A DNA stretch of 14,621 bases from an uncultured Oscillospiraceae bacterium. GTDB taxonomy: Bacteria > Bacillota > Clostridia > Oscillospirales > Acutalibacteraceae. Below the pieces are notes generated by a model. It had not been told where the DNA came from. It made no database searches and saw only the letters and a program-made list of their open reading frames with translations. Of the stretch, positions 1 to 6,530 are shown piece after piece. The position numbers and the translations under genes were made by a program. The stretch's first letter is position 1, and the number at the start of each line of letters is the position of its first letter. The DNA lies in the NCBI GenBank assembly GCA_900553255.1, contig USCI01000063.1, positions 1 to 14,621 on the forward strand, written 5' to 3'.

Positions 1-50
1 TTCCTACATCAGGGGGTATTTTGTCTATTGTCCGTTTTTTATGGTTCGGT
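1..50. other. Non-coding left edge, A+T-richer patch
   Basis: These 50 bases follow the stop codon of the sensor gene on the minus strand and are visibly richer in A and T than the rest of the window. No start codon with a ribosome binding site is seen. Read on the minus strand, the patch contains GACAATAGACAAAATA (about 17-32), an imperfect direct repeat of GACAA. It could be an operator or promoter region for a following gene beyond the edge, or simply spacer. There is no hairpin followed by a U-run, so no terminator can be called within the visible bases. Confidence 0.4.
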
Positions 51-2060
51 TCACTGCTGCTGCCGGCGGTTTTCCGCAATCAGCGCCTGTACTTTGCGGG
101 TCATCTGGTTGTATGCCTGAACAATCTGATCGATTTCATGATAGCTGTCCTTTTCCTGTTCCAGCGGAATGATGCTGTCCTGCAGCAGCAGATTCTGTAT
201 ACTGTTCAGCTGACGCAGCATACGATGGGAGATTCTTCCGGTCAACAGCAGTCCTGCAATGACCGCCGCCACCGTGCTCAGCAGCGACAGCAGGATATTT
301 TCCAGCACCCGGTTTTGGATCTCGTACAGGCTTGTGCGCATCGTGAGGGTGGTGTCTCCCAGATACGCCTGAGGAAACGTTACCCGCCGGATCAGCGAAT
401 CCCCGAACAGCACATTCACAAAAGGTCCGGATTCCCGCTGTCCGGCAAAGGCCGTATCTGCGGTGTCCGACAGCTGAAAATCCGCGCTTTCAATTACAAA
501 CTCCGTATTTTTGTTCGCGTCGATCTCCGACAGCAGCGCGTTTTTATTGATGACTCCGAAAAAATATCCCGCATTGTCCAGACGGATGGCTGTCAGCAGC
601 AGTTCGCCGGCAGACTCCGCCGGCAGCCGCAGGTACATCCGCTCCCGTCCATTCTTCTGCGCTGCGGCAATCGCCTGCGCGGCGATCGCCTGTAACGCTT
701 CATCCGTATAGCCGTGCGAAGACCGGTATACGATCTCGCCGTCGGTATCGGTAATGAACGCAACGGTGGTCATCGCCTGAAACGCCGTATTTGCCAGGGC
801 TATGTCGAGCATGTCGGCATACGTTTCCGCGGCAGCCGGATTCTGCCTGATTTCCCGGATGACAGCCCGGTCAAACTGCATATCCAGCATCTGCATCTCC
901 GAGATACCGGCGTCGAAATCCGCAGCAATATGCTGTACGGCAATGTCCGAAACCTCGTCCTGCAGCCTGGCCATTTGGCCGGTTTGCAGAACGGCGGTCA
1001 GCAGGGCACACAGCACCGACGCCGAAATCACCGACGCGGAAACCGCCCGAAACACCTGCGCACGAATCGACACCGTCTGTCTTTTCAGCGAGAGCCGCTG
1101 CGCCTGTACCAGCTTATTTTCTCTTGCCTGCCGCAGCAGCACTTCATGAAAATCCGAAAGCAGGCGGATGATCCGCCGGGTTTTCCCGCGGATGATCCCG
1201 AACGCCAGCAGCATAGCCGCCAGCATAATCGCCGGCAGCACCCAAAGCAGCGGGGCATACGCCGCCTGCACGCCGATCTCGTACCGTATGGAATATACGC
1301 TGGCGAGCACTTCCCTGCCGCTGTCCGCCGTATCCAGCCGCTCGGGAGCAAAGCGCCATATCGGCACATTCCGGGAATTATAAATCTCTCCGGAGAAGTC
1401 CGGCGCCGGAGAAGGAAGAGCGGCGTCCTCATAAAGATAAATGATGGCGGACGGTTCATTGATATCGACATATACCGCCCGGCCGGCAATCCTTTCCGCA
1501 AAGGCCCGCTGGGTTTCATCCATCCCGGCCGTATCCATCTGCTCGGGCATGCGGTTGATCTCATATAAACAGGAAAACAGCTCCCCGAACGCGCTGGACA
1601 GCAGGCGATCCAGCGCGGGTACCGCCTGTTCGCTGCGCTCCAGCCGCCCCGTCGACGGGTTATACTCCATCACATAATGGATCTGGTTATCATTCTTGCC
1701 GAGGATAAAAACCGCTTCCAGCAGATTTTCAGGGACACGCAGGGACGCCGTACAGGAGTCGAGCGCCTCCTGTCTGGGGAGCCATTGCGCCGGATCGCGC
1801 AGACGATTGTTTTCGCCGGTAAAAGCGACATAGCCGTTTCGCACAAAGTAATCGCTCAGCGTACCGGTCACGTCCGAAAGCGTATTCAGCCGGCAGCGCA
1901 GGGAACCGGCCGCTTCCTCGCGCAGCTGCGCCTGCATGTCCGCCGTGTCGAGCGCCAGCAGCGTGCCGCTGAACAGCAGGATCATCAGGCTCATGGCCCC
2001 CGCGAGGGCCATGGTCAGCCATACGGTAGTACGATAGAACGTTTTCTTTTTTGTCCGCAT
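51..2060 (-). CDS. YesM-like double-sensor membrane protein, no kinase domain
   Basis: 669 residues from the ATG at 2060, which is preceded by GGGGGG at seven-base spacing; an in-frame GTG at 2075 is an alternative five codons earlier. Hydrophobic segments lie near residues 12-37, 270-290, 338-357 and 587-607. This gives two successive units of membrane segment, extracellular sensor of about 230 residues, and membrane segment. The second sensor resembles the Cache-type sensors of YesM kinases. Residues 608-662 look like a HAMP linker (DSYHEIDQIVQAYNQMTRKV). The protein stops nine residues later at ENRRQQQ-TGA, where family members normally continue into the phospho-acceptor region (QINPHFLYN) and the ATPase domain. 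Neither is visible. It follows the response regulator by a few bases, so it is its expected partner. It may be truncated, a kinase-free sensor, or one half of a split kinase; the left edge prevents a decision. Confidence 0.8.
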   Translation of the reverse strand: MRTKKKTFYRTTVWLTMALAGAMSLMILLFSGTLLALDTADMQAQLREEAAGSLRCRLNTLSDVTGTLSDYFVRNGYVAFTGENNRLRDPAQWLPRQEALDSCTASLRVPENLLEAVFILGKNDNQIHYVMEYNPSTGRLERSEQAVPALDRLLSSAFGELFSCLYEINRMPEQMDTAGMDETQRAFAERIAGRAVYVDINEPSAIIYLYEDAALPSPAPDFSGEIYNSRNVPIWRFAPERLDTADSGREVLASVYSIRYEIGVQAAYAPLLWVLPAIMLAAMLLAFGIIRGKTRRIIRLLSDFHEVLLRQARENKLVQAQRLSLKRQTVSIRAQVFRAVSASVISASVLCALLTAVLQTGQMARLQDEVSDIAVQHIAADFDAGISEMQMLDMQFDRAVIREIRQNPAAAETYADMLDIALANTAFQAMTTVAFITDTDGEIVYRSSHGYTDEALQAIAAQAIAAAQKNGRERMYLRLPAESAGELLLTAIRLDNAGYFFGVINKNALLSEIDANKNTEFVIESADFQLSDTADTAFAGQRESGPFVNVLFGDSLIRRVTFPQAYLGDTTLTMRTSLYEIQNRVLENILLSLLSTVAAVIAGLLLTGRISHRMLRQLNSIQNLLLQDSIIPLEQEKDSYHEIDQIVQAYNQMTRKVQALIAENRRQQQ

Positions 2061-2084
2061 CGCAATTCCCCCCACGTGCCCCCC

Positions 2085-3410
2085 TTATTTGTTGCGGAAC
2101 TCGTAGGGAGTCAGGTTGGTTTTCTTTTTGAACACATGCGAAAAATACCGATGATGCTCATAGCCGACCGCCGCCGCAATATCCTGTATCTGGTATTGGG
2201 GATCCAGCAGCATTTTCTTGGCATGTTCGATGCGAATGTCGGCTAGATAATCGACAAACCGGCTGCCGACCGTCTTGTTGAACAGGCTGCTGAAATACGC
2301 CGGATTCAGATACACGATACCCGCCACCTCCTTTAATGTCAACGGCTGGTTGAAGTTTTTATGTATGTAATCAAGCGCGGTCTGGATGATCTGCTTCTGT
2401 GAGGAAGCGGCAAGACTGTCGAGCGGCGGCGATTCGGCCGCATCGGCGGTATTCCCCCACTCCCCGGCACGGATATCGGTCATAAAATACACCATATCCC
2501 CATACGGCAGCGTCTTCTGCCGCAACTGGCAGACGACCGGATACACCGCGGTCATCCCCTGCACATCCTCGGCAATCTTCGCGGAGATGGTGCTCTTGAG
2601 AATCCCCTTAATCGAAAACAGCGCCTTCTTGATCTGCAGCACCTTGTCTTTCAACCGTTCCCGCCGCACAGCGGCCGCCCCCGCCTCTTCCTCACCCGCG
2701 CCAAAGACAGCAATGATATAGGAAACTTCGGGTTCGGTCCAGCTGAAACCGCCGTCGAGCAGCCCGGCGTATTCTGTCATCACCTTGTTAAAATAATCGT
2801 AAATCAGCCGCTTGTTGCGCCGTGAATACGCATTGTCCGCATAGGCGTCCACCTCGAAACAGCAGATGGCGGCAAAAGGCTGGGAAACATCCAGTTCGCT
2901 GTAGGCGGCATACTCCCGAATCTCCTCCTCCGCCATCGGTTCGGTAAACCAACGGCTTAAAAAAGCCTCCCGGAACAGACCGGTGGATTTGCTCAGTTTT
3001 TCGCTGAGCAGCTTCTGTTTCTCCTGCTGCGCCTTTTCGTCGTTGAGACGCGCCAGCAGCCGGGAAAAGCAGTCGTACAGCATCTCCTCGGAAAACGGCT
3101 TGAGGATGTAATCAAACACCTGGTTTTGCAGGCAGGCACGCGTATACTCGAAATCGCCGTAAGCGCTCAGGCAGACCACCGCAATGTAGGGGAATTCCCG
3201 GCGGATCGTTTTAATCAGTTCGATACCGTCCATAAACGGCATTTTGATATCGGTCATCACAACATCCACCGGATGTTCAAGCAGGTAAGAATAGGCTTCC
3301 AGCCCGTTGCGGCAGCAGACGGTCAGCTCGAGGGACACTTTCGCCCAGTCCAGCAGCCGGAACTGGTCGCAAAGTGCGCCCTCATCCTCCGCAATCAGCA
3401 GTTTATACAC
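2085..3410 (-). CDS. AraC-family two-component response regulator (YesN type)
   Basis: 441 residues, starting at a GTG preceded by GGGGGG with about six bases of spacing. The N-terminal receiver domain (residues 1-120) keeps all key residues: acidic pair E8/D9, phospho-acceptor D54 in VVMTDIKMPFMDG, S82, and K104 in ILKPF. A middle region (about 121-335), starting with a helical, Gln/Glu/Lys-rich stretch, is typical of YesN-like regulators. Residues 337-441 form the AraC DNA-binding domain with two helix-turn-helix units (near 358-380 and 406-430), ending in the usual NLTPYEFR motif. Family members activate sugar transport and glycan degradation genes after phosphorylation by a YesM kinase. 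It lies 24 bases after the preceding discoidin gene and nine bases before the GTG-start option of the sensor, so it is in the same transcript. The intact receiver implies that a kinase still acts on it, although the neighbouring sensor lacks that domain here. Confidence 0.93.
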   Translation of the reverse strand: MYKLLIAEDEGALCDQFRLLDWAKVSLELTVCCRNGLEAYSYLLEHPVDVVMTDIKMPFMDGIELIKTIRREFPYIAVVCLSAYGDFEYTRACLQNQVFDYILKPFSEEMLYDCFSRLLARLNDEKAQQEKQKLLSEKLSKSTGLFREAFLSRWFTEPMAEEEIREYAAYSELDVSQPFAAICCFEVDAYADNAYSRRNKRLIYDYFNKVMTEYAGLLDGGFSWTEPEVSYIIAVFGAGEEEAGAAAVRRERLKDKVLQIKKALFSIKGILKSTISAKIAEDVQGMTAVYPVVCQLRQKTLPYGDMVYFMTDIRAGEWGNTADAAESPPLDSLAASSQKQIIQTALDYIHKNFNQPLTLKEVAGIVYLNPAYFSSLFNKTVGSRFVDYLADIRIEHAKKMLLDPQYQIQDIAAAVGYEHHRYFSHVFKKKTNLTPYEFRNK

Positions 3411-3434
3411 CGCTGTCCCCCCTTTTTACGGCAT

Positions 3435-4727
3435 TCAGCTTTTCGTACGGCGCTTCCTTTTCAGCAGCAGCATCACAACCAGATAAACCGCCGTCACACC
3501 GACCGCCGTACCCGCGCCGATCAAAATGGCCGTCCAGTCGGAAAACACCGATCCGGCCGTGCCGCCCGCGGCGCCGTTTTCCGCCGAAACCTGCGCGAGT
3601 CCGGCCGAATCCTGACCGCCCAGCACCCAGACGCTCTGGTCGTAATCCAGCGCGCTGTCGCCGGTTTTTCCGGAAGCCTCCCCGCTTTTCCAGCGGCACA
3701 GTTCCAGTTCCTTGAGTCGAACCCCATAGCGGCCGTATATATTGCCCTGCCGGGTGACCGTCAGGATTGCCTTATCGACATAAATGCTCTCAATCGGGAA
3801 GATTTGCGGCAGCCCGTTTGCCGGCGTCCTGTAACCGGTCTCGTCCACAACGGTCACCCATTCCTCGCCGTTCCACACATCGATGTAAAAATCGACCGGG
3901 AACCCGGCCCCGTCGTCGATGGGCACCAGGATGATCTCATTGACCAGTCCGTGCACCGTCATTTCGATTTCCTGAACGGTATCCGCCGTATCGGTCGGAA
4001 TCGAAGAAAAGACCGAATTCCGGTTTTTGTCGGTGAGGAAATGGGGACGGTAATTGAACAGATAGGAGGCGGATGACGTTTTCAGTTCCTGCACATCCAG
4101 CGTGCGGTATTCCGCATTCCCCGCAAACTCCGGCGGCAGCGCCAGATCCTCGCCGCCCGGCGTCCGCTCTCCCACAGCCCGCATCTCGAAGATATGCATC
4201 CCATACCGGTCGCCCTCCATCCCGAGTTCGGTGCAGCGTATCCGCACCCACGTCCCGGTAATCGGTTCCGCGAGGGGAAACACGTCCCATTGCCCCTGAC
4301 TGATGGCGGATTCAAAACCGGTTTCCTGCACAGCGGTCTGCCATTCGCTGCCGTTCCAGACATCGATGGTAAACGCTTTGGGAATGCAGATGCCCTGCCG
4401 CAGATAAAGGGAGATCTCGTGAAGGGTATACTGCCCGGCCATGTCCACATAAAAAGAGGCCGATTCCCCCTCGGTGAACTGACGGGTATAAAAACGGGTG
4501 GCGGCAATGGGTTCCTCCAGGGAACCATTGGTCAGCCCCGTCGGATGGGTTACCCAGTCGTCGGTCGCCACGGCGAACATGTCCCCGCCGTCACTGATAT
4601 ATACGCTTTTGCCCAACAGCACGTTGCCGGACTGCGTCGGTTCTGCCGCGGAAACCGGGCACAGCGCCCCCGCGCCGATCACCAGCGCCGCCAGCGCAGC
4701 GGTAAATCTCTGTCGTTTATTCCCCAT
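3435..4727 (-). CDS. Membrane-anchored protein with two discoidin-like modules
   Basis: 430 residues. The ATG at 4727 has AGGAGGG eight bases upstream and overlaps the end of the preceding gene by 11 bases, suggesting translational coupling. Residues 1-28 are a signal peptide (cut probably after PVSAA). Two divergent discoidin (F5/8 type C, galactose-binding-like) modules follow at about 35-187 and 205-345; each carries the FxIDVWNGxEW core, and each ends in a basic/acidic strand such as MHIFEMRAVGE. Residues 346-395 are a Gly/Ser/Ala-rich spacer, and 397-422 form a membrane segment followed by the basic tail KRKRRTKS. No LPxTG-like motif precedes it, so it should stay in the membrane and face outward. 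No catalytic domain is seen. The likely role is glycan binding at the cell surface for the neighbouring importer; the ligand cannot be read from sequence. Confidence 0.85.
   Translation of the reverse strand: MGNKRQRFTAALAALVIGAGALCPVSAAEPTQSGNVLLGKSVYISDGGDMFAVATDDWVTHPTGLTNGSLEEPIAATRFYTRQFTEGESASFYVDMAGQYTLHEISLYLRQGICIPKAFTIDVWNGSEWQTAVQETGFESAISQGQWDVFPLAEPITGTWVRIRCTELGMEGDRYGMHIFEMRAVGERTPGGEDLALPPEFAGNAEYRTLDVQELKTSSASYLFNYRPHFLTDKNRNSVFSSIPTDTADTVQEIEMTVHGLVNEIILVPIDDGAGFPVDFYIDVWNGEEWVTVVDETGYRTPANGLPQIFPIESIYVDKAILTVTRQGNIYGRYGVRLKELELCRWKSGEASGKTGDSALDYDQSVWVLGGQDSAGLAQVSAENGAAGGTAGSVFSDWTAILIGAGTAVGVTAVYLVVMLLLKRKRRTKS
4336..4373 (-). repeat. 38-base dispersed repeat in discoidin cores (copy 1)
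   Basis: This stretch encodes FTIDVWNGSEWQTA and recurs nearly unchanged at 5627-5664 (one mismatch visible) and 6098-6135 (two mismatches visible) in the neighbouring three-module gene. It is a conserved strand of the discoidin core, and the near identity of synonymous positions points to recent duplication or gene conversion between the two genes rather than protein-level selection only. Confidence 0.65.
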
Positions 4728-6453
4728 CTGTCCGCCCTCCTGCCGCAGGTGTTTTCGGCCGCCGGAAAAGCAGCCATCCGCCGGTCACGCCGGCGGCAAC
4801 CGCGACCACCAGCAGCGCCGCACCGATCCAGATTCGGCGTACCCCGACCGCGCCCGCCGAAACCGCTTTCTGCGGCTGCTGCGGCACATCAAAGTCCTCG
4901 ACGGTGCCTTTCCACTGTACATCGGTGATCGCCATCTCATCCGGCGTCACCTGTCCGGACGGCTTTTCATACACCAGAATCTCGCTGAACGCCAGGGCAT
5001 ACCCTTTATACGAGGCGGTCAGCTCGGTGGCTTCAATCCGCACCTTTTTGACCGGCATCGTCTCGAAAGTGAACACCTGATCCGAACAGCTGAACGGCTG
5101 CGGATAGTCGGTGTGGGACGCAATTTCCGTCCAGTCGCCCTCCCCTTTTACCTGGATGGTAAAATCGCGCGGAAACCCGTCTGCCAGAAAAGCGGGGCGC
5201 AGGATGATCTCACTGACGTCATAGTAATCGCCCAAATCCAGCTCAATCCAGGCGGTGTTGTCCGCCTTTTCCACCGGCAGGGTGCGGAACTCGGAGCTCA
5301 AACGGCCGTCAATTGCCTTGTCGGCGGTATACCCCCATTCGCTGTCCGCCGAGCTTGCGGTGGCATAGGCGCCCTGCGCGATATTCTCGCCGACCTCCCG
5401 CTCGATGATGGGATAATCCAGCGTGACGTTGGGCACCATCTCACCCGACGCCCGGAACTCCATCAGCTGGAACCGGTAGTTTGTCACGTCTTCGGTCGGA
5501 TCGAGTTCATAATCGGTGGCGGTGATCCGGATAAAGGAACCCCGCACGCTCGAGGACAACGGGAACGTATCGTAAGTGCCGCTGCCGTCCGAATTTTTCG
5601 TTATGTAATTCTGCTGGTTCACCACCGTCTGCCATTCGCTGCCGTTCCAGATATCGATGGTAAAGGTTTTCGGGCAGCAGATGCTCCGGCCGATATGCCG
5701 GGTGAGAAACGCCACCTCATCGATATCATAGGTGCCGCCGAGATGGATGGTGAACGACAGCGGCACACACTCGTCGTATCCGTCCACCGACGAGCAGATG
5801 GTGGTTTTGTCCCCGTCGGTCAGGTTGGCGGGCGGCCCGTAGGGATGATAGCCATCCGATACCGTGACATCCTTGCCCAGGCAGATGTTGGTGTTTTCGG
5901 TCAGCGGTTCGCCGCCGAACACCTGCATCTCCATCAACTGCAGGGCATACAGGCCGTCACCGTCGGCGATATTCTTTTCATATTTGGTAGCGGTCAGCCG
6001 CACCTTGGAACCGTTGACCGCCGTATTGAGCGGAAAGTGGTCGAAAGTCCCGCTGTTGTCCCAGTTTTTGGTGCCGAAATTGATGACGTTGACCACCGTC
6101 TGCCATTCGCTCCCGTTCCAGACATCGATGGTGAAATCGAGCGGCTGGCAGGTATTCGCCCCGATATTTCGGGTCAAAAAGGCGATTTCCTCGATGGCGA
6201 ACGTTTCCTGCAGATCGATGGTAAACGACAGGGGAACGCACTCTTCATAGTAGGTTTTACAGGAGCAGATCGTGTTGGGATCGCCGTCGGTCAGGTTGGC
6301 CGGTTCGCCGTAAGGGTTGACACCGTCCGACACCGTGACCGGCTTGCCGCTCGCCACGTTCACCGAGGCGGCGCCGGCCGGCAGCGCTTGCAGCATACCG
6401 GACAGACCGACAGCCGCGCCCAGCAGCAGAGCGCCTATCCGTTTTTTCATCAT
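4717..6453 (-). CDS. Membrane-anchored protein with three discoidin-like modules
   Basis: 578 residues from the ATG at 6453 (MMKKRIGALLLG), which has AAAGGT nine bases upstream. A longer frame reaches an ATG at 6498, but that codon lies inside a perfect hairpin and has no ribosome binding site. The signal peptide covers residues 1-29. Three discoidin-like modules follow at about 32-180, 188-336 and 357-497. The first two share VTVSDG, LTDGD, PLSFTI and FTID(V/I)WNGSEWQTVV and are close relatives of the modules in the large protein at the right edge. The third is more divergent and closer to ordinary F5/8 type C domains (TASSADSEWGYTADKAIDG). A spacer with Pro/Gln leads to a membrane segment (about 541-563) and a short cytoplasmic tail. 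No enzyme domain or sortase motif is visible. Probably an outward-facing carbohydrate-binding protein that works with the transporter. Confidence 0.87.
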   Translation of the reverse strand: MMKKRIGALLLGAAVGLSGMLQALPAGAASVNVASGKPVTVSDGVNPYGEPANLTDGDPNTICSCKTYYEECVPLSFTIDLQETFAIEEIAFLTRNIGANTCQPLDFTIDVWNGSEWQTVVNVINFGTKNWDNSGTFDHFPLNTAVNGSKVRLTATKYEKNIADGDGLYALQLMEMQVFGGEPLTENTNICLGKDVTVSDGYHPYGPPANLTDGDKTTICSSVDGYDECVPLSFTIHLGGTYDIDEVAFLTRHIGRSICCPKTFTIDIWNGSEWQTVVNQQNYITKNSDGSGTYDTFPLSSSVRGSFIRITATDYELDPTEDVTNYRFQLMEFRASGEMVPNVTLDYPIIEREVGENIAQGAYATASSADSEWGYTADKAIDGRLSSEFRTLPVEKADNTAWIELDLGDYYDVSEIILRPAFLADGFPRDFTIQVKGEGDWTEIASHTDYPQPFSCSDQVFTFETMPVKKVRIEATELTASYKGYALAFSEILVYEKPSGQVTPDEMAITDVQWKGTVEDFDVPQQPQKAVSAGAVGVRRIWIGAALLVVAVAAGVTGGWLLFRRPKTPAAGGRTDGE

Positions 6454-6477
6454 GATGACCATACCTTTCTCACGGAG

Positions 6478-6510
6478 GCGGGGAAAGAAAAAACGCATTT
6501 CTTTCCCCGC
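6478..6510 (-). promoter_or_regulatory. Intercistronic hairpin after the beta-helix gene
   Basis: A perfect inverted repeat with 12-base arms (GCGGGGAAAGAA and its complement) and a 9-base loop starts about 20 bases after the stop of the beta-helix gene. It ends about 24 bases before the start of the next gene. No U-run follows on the minus strand, so it is not a canonical Rho-independent terminator. It more likely protects the 3' end of the upstream message or lowers read-through into the downstream discoidin and regulator genes. The structure is seen directly; the role is inferred. Confidence 0.7.
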
Positions 6511-6530
6511 TTCACCTCAAGCTGTCCGTC

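Noticed and set aside
1..60. One-base frameshift as the cause of kinase loss
   Set aside because: The two alternative frames after the QQQ codons yield sequences unlike the conserved YesM linker, and one closes within about ten codons.
6454..6498. Longer N-terminus for the three-module discoidin protein (ATG at 6498)
   Set aside because: It would start inside the perfect hairpin, has no ribosome binding site and would put charged and aromatic residues ahead of a normal signal peptide.
6478..6510. Rho-independent terminator
   Set aside because: The stem is strong but the minus strand continues CTCCGTGAG with no U-run, so termination by this mechanism is unlikely to be complete.
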